A stretch of 64,000 nucleotides of DNA from contig NC_088312.1 of NCBI RefSeq assembly GCF_910592395.1, forward strand, positions 3,038,001 through 3,102,000. Reading direction: 5' to 3'. Position numbers and translations under genes: made by a program. The notes under the pieces are model-generated. The model ran no database searches. It had not been told where the DNA came from and saw only the letters and a list, made by a program, of their open reading frames with translations. Below are positions 36,427 to 48,600 of the stretch, one piece after another (within the stretch, counting starts at the first letter, position 1; every line of letters starts with the position of its first letter). This stretch comes from Lineus longissimus (Eukaryota; Nemertea; Pilidiophora; Heteronemertea; Lineidae).

Positions 36427-36627
36427 ATGTCGTTGAGACTGTGACAACCATACTAGACCGTTGGGCATGGTGAGACTGTCACAACCATACCAATGTTGAT
36501 ATGACTGTTACACCTTGACTGAACAACTTCTGACCGTCACAATCAGGCCAGTTGCGTACTCAGTGAGGCTGTCACAACATGACCAAAGGAGGCATAGCAT
36601 CTACGCTGTAACTACACAAGGTATGCT

Positions 36628-37037
36628 GTGCTCTAGAGGACAGCCGTCCTCAGATATTGGGGGCCAGCATCTTTTAGAAGGATTCACAACTTGGACGAGA
36701 CAGTCCTGCCTCGAGTGTTGTCCCAGGACCTGGAGGGCCAAGGACATTGTTGGGATGTGCCTGTTTGGATAGACCAACACAATACATGATCTTTGTGATA
36801 CAGGTGCACACGTTGTTTGAATGGTCAAGCCCTGTTAGAATGTGAGCACAGTCAGACTGAGTCTCCATCATAGACAGAGGGTCCAGATGTTGTCAGAGGT
36901 TCATGGGTTGTATGATTGAGGTACCATACATGGGTCGATGTACTCGAGGTACACATGTGGTCTCAATAGTCAGCTTGAGCATGTCTTCAATAGCACAGTG
37001 AGACAGAATCTCTACCAAGGACAGAAGTGAGGTTTTT
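36628..37037. repeat. Tandem duplication, copy A (possible minus-strand exon)
   Basis: It runs from GTGCTCTAGAGGACA to GACAGAAGTGAGG and matches 37186-37650 along its length. On the minus strand both copies keep the frame of SLLSLVEILSHCA.ED, then VPRV/VPQV, and a second block HSNN..TCI.KI....VGLS in another frame. This suggests duplication of a protein-coding exon. I do not recognise the protein. Confidence 0.6.
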
Positions 37038-37185
37038 CTAGTAGGGATGTAGGGCAGGGATTGGGTACAACTCAATAAGTCTGAATGGCATGGAATATTT
37101 TTGTGTCTTTCTCTTAAGAATGTGCATCTGATCGTATGTGGCATGTCTCATCCATAATAGAAGGACAGAGCTGTCTCCCTACAGG

Positions 37186-37650
37186 GTGCTGTCTTGAGGA
37201 CAGGTGTCCTTGCATTCCCTGGGAGAGATTGTCACCACATATATTGAGGACCAGTGTCTTTAGAAAGGCTTCACAACTCAGATGAAAGTGTCCTCACTAG
37301 GGTGTTGTCCTGTGATCTGGAGGAGCTACCACAAAGAGACCAAGGACATTATGAATTGTTGGCTGGGGCTGTGACTGTTGGGATAAGCCCACACCAAATA
37401 TGATCTTTGAGATGCAGGTGTATGCGTTGTTTGAATGGCCAGGACCTGTCAACATGAGCTTGAATCTTCATCCAAAGACAGAAGGGTCCAGGATATGTTG
37501 TCCAAGATTCATCAGTTGTTTGACTGTACCATATATACGAGGCGACCCACTTGAGGTACACAAATTGTCTCCATAGGTAGGTTGGGCTTGTCTTCAAGAG
37601 CACAGTGAGACAGAATCTCCACCAAGGACAGAAGGCTTCTGAGGTTTCTC
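37186..37650. repeat. Tandem duplication, copy B (possible minus-strand exon)
   Basis: This is the better preserved reading. On the minus strand, a frame from about 37766 to 37512 reads through NLRSLLSLVEILSHCALEDK and ICVPQVGRLVYMVQSNN before a stop. Substitutions relative to copy A include many conservative codon changes in this segment. It may be a partial pseudogene or an unrecognised exon of a minus-strand gene. Confidence 0.45.
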
Positions 37651-38620
37651 CCATCACTCCTCTCAGCTGATGTCATGTCACAACCACTGGGGGCGTCTGT
37701 CCTCGTTTTCAGTCCACCAATGGTCCAAGAAAGAGGAGAAACAGAATCCCCACGACTCAGAGACAAAAGAACAAGAACAACTTATAGTATTTTCTTTATA
37801 TAAAATCTATTTTCAATAAAATTGATTGACAGATATGTTCAGGTCCACATACAAAGAACTAACGAGTTGGCTTTGAATCATAAGATGACTTACACTTTGG
37901 GTAAAATTCATCAACAGCGTTTTCATAGTATTACACACCGTTTGACCACGAACAGTCAACTGGCAGGCTTTTATCTATATTGTGTTGATTTGCCCTTGCC
38001 GAGATGGGCATATCAACTGCCACAAAAACTGTTTCGAGGGGTCAATGTTCTCAAGATTAGCACTGATAATCCTTTGCTAAGACAGTAAAACAATCAACAA
38101 TGGGAATTTAGGCCTTGGTGCCAACAAGGCTGTGTTTAAAGGTAATAGACCTTGTAATTGGCTGGCCCGAGTTCTTTTAAATGTGATGTAAGGGGTAACA
38201 TAAGGTATAATGAGCGGAACTGATCACTCCAAATCACCCTGTAATGAATTTCACCCTTAGTGTTTGAGCCAACTATCTAATCATGCACAGGTCAGTCAAG
38301 TGGGCAGAACTGACTTTGCTGAGGAATTGTTCTATAACGTTGATTACAAGATGTATTTGCCAGCCTAAAAGGGAGACTGTAGGCAGGTGCTGGGGGTCTA
38401 AGGCTGAAGTCACAATCTGACCCATCTGGCTCTTGCCTATAGTCCTCCTTTGATATTCAGGAGGCAGATAATTACTTAATCTTGAAAAGACTTCAGCAAC
38501 TATGTCAGGAAATCTAAACGACTTTGTCAGTTTGCTTCTGTGTTCCTGTAAAACAATTGAAATTTTTGAGGACTGGATTTTAATACAGGGCTATAGGGTT
38601 GAAGAGTTGAACAAGAAGTA

Positions 38621-38726
38621 AGGTAGAAAGGGGTATTTGTAGCTCCTGCATTGTTTGAAGCATGAGGTATCAATCAATATCAAAGGCTACGATTAAACGG
38701 GAGCTACAAATACCCTATTCTACCCT
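38621..38726. repeat. Inverted repeat with about 26-bp arms
   Basis: AGGTAGAAAGGGGTATTTGT then AGCTCC (38621-38646) is the near reverse complement of 38699-38726 (GGGAGCTACAAATACCCTAT then TCTACCCT), separated by about 50 bases. It is probably a small foldback or MITE remnant. Confidence 0.65.
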
Positions 38727-39851
38727 ACATGATTTAAACACCAAGGTTTCTTTGCAGAAGAGAGCGCCACGAGTAAGTCAATATACATGGAAACGTTACA
38801 ATTGTCAGCAGCTCCAAATACACTGTCCAAGAGTCACAATGCCAATTCACATCTTCTCACCGTGTATAAATCTTCTGTGAACTAAAAATATTTGAACTCT
38901 TTTTTTCATGGTATTCACAATCTGATACTAATTGCACTGATCGATTTTCTGCATGCGCTTTGGGGAGGTCACTTTTCATCCAAAGCAAGCACGGAAGCAT
39001 AAGGGCCTTGAAGATAATATTGACATGTGCATCTGGGGATCACTTTCGGAAGTTTTATGGTCTTGGTACTTTACTGTTACCAAAAATACATGTGGCAAAT
39101 ATTTTCGCTGTCACCCTTTATAATAGCACGCAATTTGGAAGAATTCCGATAAATGATTTGCTCAATGATAGATTTTTGGCAACTATCAATCGACATGCAC
39201 TTTCAAATTTAGATGTAAGACTGTCTTTGGAAAGCACTTATCTAATACACATAGTATGGCTTTTTATTTTGGATATTACTCATATGTGAAGGTTTACCAT
39301 AGGAGGCCCTCTTTATGTCAATGTAGGAACTTTAAATGCTGAGAAATCACACTTAGGTCATATCTCAAGATCAGGAAGTCTTAGAATTTATATGCTGTGC
39401 ACACACAACTTCTTCAAATTGGAAGTTAGTTGTCTTCTTATATATGATGATCTTGATAGTTACTTTATCTAAAAATAAAACTGGTGTTCTGGATATAGGA
39501 TTATGGGTGTGGTCAGAGATTTAGGAACTTGAGCTTTAGGGTTCGAATAGTTTGAAATGCACTGAGTTTCAAAGTAACGTAACCAAGGCAACAGATTGGC
39601 AGAGAAACAAATCTACTCATCACGAGCACTTTACATTGAATTTATGGACCAGCCTCGGTTCATTTCAAATCTGTCTATGATTTGACTAATTGCCTAGAGA
39701 GAACTACAGGATTATCTAATTGCCCATTGTCTATTTACATCTAAAAACATCCCAATCGATTTACAAATTAACACATCACATCAATGTGAACATCTATCAA
39801 ATTTGTTCAATTCATATCAAAACGTGTGTCCCTTTACCAAATAATGAAATA

Positions 39852-40029
39852 CAGTAGAACCTCTCTCAGCGGACACCTCTCTAATAAGGACAGCCTCTCT
39901 ATTAAGGACACTACTTTTGGTCCCAAATTGGTTGTTTCCATTCAATTTGACCTCCCTAATCAGGACACCTGTCTATTAAGGACAGCATTTGTCAGTCCCG
40001 AGAGTGTCCTTAATAGAGAGGTTCTACTG
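39852..40029. mobile_element. pogo/Tigger-type MITE with TA target duplication
   Basis: The 178-bp element begins CAGTAGAACCTCTCT and ends with its reverse complement ...AGAGAGGTTCTACTG, and is flanked by TA on both sides (39850-39851 and 40030-40031). Internal repeats of CTATTAAGGACA in both directions make it strongly palindromic. Known: CAGT...ACTG ends with TA duplications and AACCTCT-ATTAAGGACA text are typical of pogo-like elements of the Tc1/mariner superfamily. It has no coding capacity. Confidence 0.85.
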
Positions 40030-40031
40030 TA

Positions 40032-42623
40032 CATGAAATTTTACATCCATGAATCGATTATTAAATGGAACGAATAAATAAATATATAAGATCTTTGAAA
40101 GATAGTATTATGTTTGATTTTATATAAATCAACACTTTTTTCAAATATTATCAACTATTTCTAGGTGCAGACCAAAGTGTGTCATTCATGTTTCTTTTGC
40201 CTCTCAGCAATCGAATACATTTCAGTGGTTTTGCCTGCCCATGAACGCAATTGACAACACCAGTTGTCCCCTGCAGAGAGCAATACAAATGCATTAAACG
40301 CATACCGCCTTAGGCATTGTATAGCACTCTCTTCTAGCATGAGCTAAGAGTTCCTTAGTTGACGTATCCAATAAAATTTCCCAAACCACCAGAAGTTAGA
40401 AAATGCATACACTTTTTTTAAGGACTTGAAGGCCAGCACAATTGGGAAGATTTCAAAAAGTCTCTCAATATTCTCTATCTAATTGGCTATTTCCAGATGA
40501 TATTCAAAATAAAGTCACGAGTCGTCATAAACTTCAATTCTATTTATGAATGACATAAATACATATATACCATTAACATAAGAACTTGAACAATAAAAAC
40601 ATACAAAATGCACCAGGTGTTGTCCCTTACATTGATATACACATAGACAACCAGAGACAGTCAAAGAAGAAAATGATGTTCTTCTTCATGATACTACATA
40701 TCACCGCAGTGACATCTATTATGACAATTGTGACAAATTTAATTTTTCTGACTTTGTCTCTTTGACATTAGCAAATAACCCTAGAAACCCCACCTGGAAT
40801 GGTCCAGGATTTCTTTGATATGCTGAAGGAAAACACATTGACAGTCACTGAAAGCCTCAAACTCATGGACATACAAAGAGAAGCATTATCGGCTTGGAAA
40901 TTCTACAGGGTGTACTCAATAGTCAATACAAAATAAAATGCAAAAGACATTTACTGGGTCAGGCATTTTTACTTTCTAGGTTAGTCATTTATCTTGATTT
41001 ACCAGTACCAAGAATACACAAAGACTCGTCATCGTCACTTCTTGCCGGTATATACCCTGTTTTGAAATACCCTAAATCCCTTTAGTTTAAATGCAGCCAC
41101 ACGAACAGAGACTAGGACAAGAAACGACTCCTGATGGCACTGTAAACTTGTCAGCATCTAGTTTTCATCTATTTACATCATAAGTTACTATGGACATTGT
41201 GTACCCTAACTGACTTATTGCTGCCCATGGCTGGTTGAAGGCAACCCTCAGGCAGGGTGGTTCAATTCATGGTAAAATGGTTTGACCTTAAGCGAGTCTC
41301 ATAATAACCAGAATACAAACCATAATGCATTATCTACACAGAATCTACACACTGTCTGGTTAAGATTCGAGCGAAATGCACAGCCAATATACAACCAGAC
41401 AACCATAGGGCCTTATATACAATCGAGAAATATACATGAATATTAATCACCTCAAATATGTTAATTACAAACCAGGTCAAAGGTTAGTTATAAATCATAG
41501 ACTGACATGTTTCAAATAGTGTACAGTGTGCTCCAGAAAATATTCAGCTCTGAAATATCGTTTGTCGGTTGAATATTTACCACGCATACTGTGAACTTAG
41601 TTTTATTTCCTGGTGCATTACCTGTTTTAAACAATATTTGCCTGGAGATGTGCCTTTCTTACATCAAAAGCAATGTATATTACGCAAGACTGCTTTTAAT
41701 ACCATCTGAGAATAATGTGTACAAAATACATAGATTTACTTTACATTAATGGAAGGTTTGTAATAGTCAGTTAATCATCTTTCACACGTTTTATTTTGCA
41801 TGTTAAAGATAGAGTCACGATCGCAAATAACCAATTGCATTTTAACTCAATAACTGGAAATTAAAAGCAGTCACATCTGTTCCTTAAATTATACTTTGCA
41901 GTATTACTTTATTAAAAGCACCAAAGGGCTCAATAAGAAAGCTTGTTTATATATTAAAGTACGCCCCAAATGAGAGATTTTTGCGGCAGCAACCCCTGAT
42001 AATACATGTAATTATTGAATGCAATAAAAGTATTCCATTTGCGGCAACCATTGCAGATGCTTGTGACAACAAGAGTTGAAAATCATTGTGACATGCATAA
42101 AAAAAATCAAACCCACCCATCGATAACTGGGTTTACTCACAGACAAGTCATATTTTCATCAACCATTGGAGCAATTATCGCAGGTTGCAGTGATTAAATT
42201 GATCATGTCGGCTGCTCTGACTCTTTAAAACTTATCTGTCACAGATATGAGTCAATATGACACATTTAATGGAAACAGGGTCAATTAGTCACTAGAACTG
42301 CTGCTTTTTGTGAAAGCAACTAGCAGCGGGGAAAATGGCACAAATATTATGATGTGTATAGCAACAATCAATGAAGTGAACTGCCCATGTTGACTATTTT
42401 CATGAGAAATTCAAATCCTTCATTTACTTAGAACTGGCCAAAAGCTTAAGTCGTCTGCTAAGTTTGGGGTTGAACAAGTCAAAGTGTAAACAAGATTTGA
42501 TCAACCAAGTTGAATTGAACACGATGAACAATGTTATGAAATGATCACAACATGACGTGAGCATTTGATCGCGAAATAATTCTCTCCTCATTTGAATACT
42601 GGATTCTGATTGGTCATTTGTTC
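40032..42623 (-). other. Probable 3' UTR and downstream flank of the dystrophin-like gene
   Basis: No coding exon is seen on either strand. The stretch is AT-rich. Since dystrophin-family transcripts have long 3' UTRs and the stop codon is at 42624-42626, much of it is likely transcribed. Several TTTATT motifs on the plus strand (AATAAA on the minus) could be poly(A) signals; I cannot choose between them. Confidence 0.4.
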
Positions 42624-45600
42624 CTATTTCATTCGTGGATCGAGTTGTAAATCATCGTCGCTGCCACTACCCTCTTCGTCCGTCATCACAGTGACGAGCG
42701 TGCCAACCGCTTTACCAACCTGACCCGCCATATGGAACAAATTACCAACATTGGTTGAGCCTGCAAGATAAGAATGATACGTTAATGTTTATAAACTTCA
42801 ATGAATGTGCACTTTCTGAAAGGTTACTGAAAACGGTTGATTGCTCATTGGCTCTTATTTGCAGACTGAGATTTATAACTGAGTTGTATTTGATGATCAT
42901 TTGGCTGATTTTCCTATGATATTCTTCCATATTCGGCATCAGTCTACCCACAAAACCCTGGAGGTATATGTCAGGATTAAACTTTTTTTCAGTGCCTACC
43001 TAATCTACTCTTGGGTGTAGGATCAATGGGGAAAGAATCATCTAATTCCTTCATGACGTCTATTAATCGGGCATCTTCACTTGACATTCGGCGTGCAGCT
43101 GTAAACATATAACAAAGAATCATTAGTTACAGCACGTCTTAAGAGTTTTCTATGGAAGTGATTCCATGAGAAGCAAATCATAAAGTATGAGGAAAGGTAT
43201 CTGCACCTGCAGCAAGGATCTCAAGACATTACCCATGGCATAATGGCAAAGTGAAGAACTGGTGCTTTCCTGAACATTTCAATAGCTTGATGCTGTTATA
43301 TGGCAGCAACTCAACACTTGTTTCTCGTCATCGCCAGCAAATTCTGTAGAGCGACCACCTCAAACTCCAACAACAACGAGCAACGCCATCTCTGTGACGG
43401 AGACTGTGGCTTTCCAATGTTTTCTCACCTGCATCATGTCCATTCATCTGCGGCATAGCTTGTGGCTTGTATTTCGGAGGCAAAGGCATTTCCTTCTGGA
43501 GGGAGGTCTGGGAAGACGATGGTGTCATAAATGGTGTTGTTCGTTGGGAGGAAGTAAGGGATGTACCTGTAGGTACCTGGGGCTAGAAGGAGAAAAGAAA
43601 GAAAGACACGGTCAGAGGAGGCTACATAGAAGACAACATCGAAAACGCTTGAAAACAGAGGACGAGTTACACCTGTGGATATCTTTTTTTCTGCCCTCTA
43701 CAATCAGATCGGATCAGAACCCACTTGCAAAAATTGGGGAGATGCAATTTTTCAATGTGCCTCTTTCCTAAGACTTATTTTAAGAAAATATATCCTACTT
43801 CTTAGAAATATCCCTGTTCCCAAAGATTACATTAAACCCAAACCTTTTCTGTTACACTTTTAACAAGGATCAGAAGCAGAAACAAAACGCTATCCACAGC
43901 TTATAGGGGCTGTAAATGTAAAATAAGACAAAGCCGGATGAAGAAGATGTTTCCTTAAACTGAAAGACGGCTCTACATATGATAATGAAATAAGACGGAA
44001 ATGAAACCTGGAATAAGAGACTTTAAAAGAGCAAATAAACGAAATTTCTGGGAAAATTAGATGGAGCAGGAAATGGAGCCAGCGAGATTGGTTTCTATTC
44101 AAGGATGCAGATATCATATTCTATAGATTATTGGGTATATGGATCATGAAATCTATTTAGTACATCAATTTGGAAGATGGGATGTATAGCGGTTTTATTA
44201 CTTGACCCTGGCTGGCCATGAAAATTATGTATCCAAATCATTCTGCAACAAAAATGAGAAAGCAAAAGATGCAGACTTCTTGAATGTCATGTTTTGAAGA
44301 AATCCAGCAATTCAATTGAATTAAATCATCATTCTTCACACAAAAGGTTAAGCATGCTAGGAAGAAAGCATAGATTACAGCCTTGGATGATAACATAGTT
44401 GTATTAGAGTGAATAGCTATACCCTATAAGCAAACAATAGGTAAAGAGGTTACACCAAGAAAGGGTTTTATCGGATTCTTTTGGTCTGTAAGAATCCCTC
44501 GGGAGCCTCTCCCTGTAAAGAGAAACAATTTTAATTTTATATGTAGACCGGGGAGGAATATATCTATCTGACATTTGTCCATAGCTTTATACTTCAGGAG
44601 TGTAATTGCATAACTTGCACTACCAACTTCTTCTTCTAATTAAAACAGATAATCATTTCTAAAATGGACACAAATGCATAAACAAAAGACCATAAACTGG
44701 AGAATTAAGGGTCCAGCAATTAAAAGAAATGCAAGATGAAAGGCATTTAATATAAAACAAAGAAAAAAAACGATATTCTGAATGAAGTGGCTATATGAGA
44801 GAAGTGACTGCAATCATTGTGAAAGGACTCGGCTTCATTGAATCCAGTAAGAACATCAAATGTTCTCGTCCCCCTTCCCAAGAAGTACTAAGAACTGGAA
44901 ATCAAGACTGAAGACTTAGGGCAATGTTGTTTACCTCAGGAATCCTAAGTCTAACTGATGTAAAAGGAAGTCCTGCAATGATACACCTGCCCATTACTTT
45001 AAGCCAACCAGTAGATTAGAAAGCCTGTCGATCTGAACACTTCGACATGTTAGGTTCTAAGCTGCAAAACTGTGCACGTAGCCTAGATTAATTAGAATTA
45101 TTCTAAACTTTCTACTGTTCAACAGCATAAGCGTGCAACTGTACAAATATGTACAAGGCGTTTGCAGTGGAACTTCACTTACCAGAAATGCAAGTGTCGA
45201 ATGTGTCACTTCAAGACATTTCATTCAGAATTGTCTCTGCACTCGCGGCGAAGAGTGACGAATCTGTGGAGATTGCATCAATCATGTCAATCATACATGC
45301 GAGGGGAGGAGCATACAAATGACCCTGGTATTCGAGGATGTGTCTCTGGTAACGTATTTCGTTTTCAACATTATACAGAGATAGTCCCCTGGAAGCAAAG
45401 AACCATTATGCATCCACCAATATTGATCTCAAATTGATGCACATGGCTGAGCACTAACATTTTTCCAAGTCACTCAACAAGAGATAAATCAATCAGAATT
45501 GAAAGAGTTCCGATATCTTCTCGCTAAAAGGTTATTGATTTGTGTGAGGGTTTTATCGCCTTTAACAACCAGGGAACCTGCAAATCGAAATGAGGCTTAC

Positions 45601-48600
45601 CCAGGATGTGCAGTGTTGTGTTGCATTGCATTGGGTTTGATATTGGTCACAGGTCCCTGCAAACAAGCTGGAACAAGCCGAATACAGAGACGCCAAAGAA
45701 GGATTACTGTGTTATCATCTTCCTTTAGAATTTTTCAAACGTGCTGCCTTTGAGCCTGCACTAGCTTTTAATCTAGCTAGAAAACTGAAGCCTTAAGTGA
45801 CACCATAAAGATCAAAGTCTTCGCATCACCGTGCCCAGATTTCTAAGCTCCTTGATTAAAGAATGGAAAGGAAGGTCAGGGTGCATGACTTAATCATTAA
45901 AGGAAACATGACGAGCTCTGGATCATTATGATCAAGGTTCAAGGCTATACATGTCCTTTTAGTGCCTGGGTTTCTACTGAACTCTCACACCACCAGCCCC
46001 AGTTTGAAATATCAAAAGTGGCGCATTAGATATCATAGAATATTCAAAACCAATCCCCATAATCACGATGTAAACACAATTATTGACATTTCGAAGGCAT
46101 CTCAGGTGCAGCACCCCTCATCCAATCACTCGCTATTTACTATGCTCCCATCACATTTCCATGGCAACGTGGCTACTTGGTCAAGAAACACTTGGACTCC
46201 CTGATGCGTGATTGACACACCATAAAGAGATACAACGACATCCTTCGACGGAAAATCGATGAGATACGGCGAGAGATTAAACAGAGATGTAATGATGTGG
46301 AGTGTTCGTGGGTAATTGGAATGTGGGGAGACCTGCCGGAGGAAATGTTGACCCTTTTGGACCATGACCCTTGCTAGGCCAAGCAAATGACATTCCTTCA
46401 ACCTCATGAGGACACACAAAGTTTGTTTTTTTTATATTGACCTTGACCTTTTACTTGCAGCTACACCTTCATTACTTAGATAAACATCAAGCGATTACAA
46501 AGTAAGAGAGAGTAGAATCCATCAGATCTTGCCAGGGTTGACATGTAGGAACTGTGCAAGAAGTCCGTTATGGAAGATGGAAGATGGAGGAGCAGTCTCC
46601 CCTTTGATGAGAACATCTAAACCATTATCAGCTCACGATATCCACTACAACACGCAAAAGGCTTGCATTTGTCTTTACGACCTCCCGCGCATCTCACTGC
46701 ATTATTGCTGTTTCAATGGGCTGCATGTCTTCCATCAGCTAAGAGGCAAGCATGTCTAAGTACGTCAAAAACAAGACCAAGACACCCTCTGATGTATAAT
46801 CAATCAGACCATGTAACGATCTTGAGAGTGCAATAAAGATATTAATATGACTTACAGATAGAATCGTCTGGAACAAAATGCCACTGTCTGCCTTTAGCAT
46901 GATCAGGCAATGGGTGGAAGGATCAGCAAATCCTTTGAACAGATCGACAAGCTAAACATGTAAGAATTGACAGACATCTATGTTTCACGATGATTTGCCT
47001 CTTTCTGGATCAGTGCACCTGGCAGTGAAGTGGTTAAACTGCGCGGAGTTCATCACGTTGCAATTTCTTCGGAATTGCGTCATTTTCAACAACGTCTGGC
47101 GCCATACTGCAGTAAAGTTTGGCAAACCACGGCTCTGTGCACTGAATTCTAGCTGAAACCAAATAAGTATCAGAGAACACATGGATGAGACAAGCCCTGA
47201 TCACATGAAAAACAGTCATCATTTATCCGAAGTGCCACCAGCCAGGAAACTGATGGAACCCTTTAAAATCAGATGGCATTCACCAAACCAAGTGTCAACC
47301 TGATTACCCACCTTCTCAGAAATCTCCTCCACTTTGCCCTCTGATGGTGCCACTGTCTCCTTGGCTTCCTCTGCCATAGTAAGCACTTCAATCAAACTTG
47401 AATTGTTAAATTGGTAACTATCCTTCAAAGTTGGAGCTTGCGAGTCAATTCTTTCCACCAAGCAAAAGTTTGATCAGAAGAGTGGTCAAACAAGAACAGT
47501 CACCAATGCTGGCTGAATCTCTAAATCCAAACTCGTTTCTCCGTAGATTCCAAAAAAGTTTGGACTTTTTACAGATTCCGAATGTTGATTGACAGTGCAG
47601 TCACCTAAAACTCCACAGCATACATAGTCACGGACAACAATCCTAAGCAAAATGCAATCATGGGTACCGGTCCTGATCAACAACCGTTAAGTGAGCTGAC
47701 AGTACAAGAAGTACCACATCGTTCAAACGTAAAAACCAACAGCGCACAATTTCCCACATCAAACCGAGGCTGCCACAGAAAGTAATTTAGCGCCGCCTTA
47801 ATGATGTATGAGTTCACAGATGTGATATGAACATCAATTCAGAGGCACTCAGGATGGCACGGGAGAACTCATTATTACAGTGAAATTGTTCCATTAGAGA
47901 TACAAAATCCTGCTCGAACAGAAGTGACCTCATTTGGGAGAGTTGTTTGGCAACTTGTTTTCATTCAGTGAGCACTAAATTACAATTAGTGATAGTCAAA
48001 GTTTACTGTTATTGCAAATTTCGTTTCACTCAGTAGGTTGTTCAGTTCAAGCTATAACCCCAGATTGATTGCCATCTACAGTTTTTTTATATTGAAAATA
48101 GATTTGTGACAAAGTTGCGTGACATTTAAGTAGGATGTCATTCAAAGTTACTGAAATCGAAATGAACCTTTTAAATCGGGCACACGAAATCTTAATGCAT
48201 TTTGCATTAAGTGAGTAACGTTCCACAAAGTAAAGTTTGTCCTACTCAAACAGATCTTTCCACTCCTCCTTCGCTTGTGTAATTGGATTACTCTCACGAA
48301 GACATGTAGCACTACAAGATCCCGAGTCGCTGATCAACAACGTGTTTTTAAGATCGTCGATAGAGAGTCCTCTGGCTTCTTGTTTCCATGGCTGCTTATC
48401 GGAGAATGAGAGCAGGAGACGGCCAATGACATCAGATACGCAGCAATATTGGATTAGCAGAGCAGGCTGCAGGGAGAGTTCATTCTTCATGGAGAGGAAG
48501 AATCATGCCTGCCAAGGATGAAGATAGCAGCTCAGGCTTTATCCGCAAGATGGCAATAGCATTTCTAACCAAAAGAAACTAGCTCAACGCTGTCATTTTC

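Larger units (their letters stand above)
33880..36620. repeat. Degenerate minisatellite block that reverses orientation in its middle
   Basis: From about 33880 to 35115 the plus strand carries copies of GGTCTGNTTGTGACNGTCTC followed by ACCGTGTAGCAGCC. Examples start at 33891, 34779, 34838 and 35068. From about 35265 to 36560 the same motif appears as its reverse complement (GAGACTGTCACAACCAGACC with GGCTGCTACACCGTG), for example at 35396, 35491, 35668 and 36470. Spacing is irregular (about 40-100 bases). Two direct copies of a 475-base unit (34217-34690 and 35950-36426) are embedded in it. Confidence 0.75.

Noticed and set aside
43394-43771. 125-codon plus-strand frame over the dystrophin exon at 43429-43582
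   Set aside because: It is the antisense shadow of a well-supported minus-strand exon.
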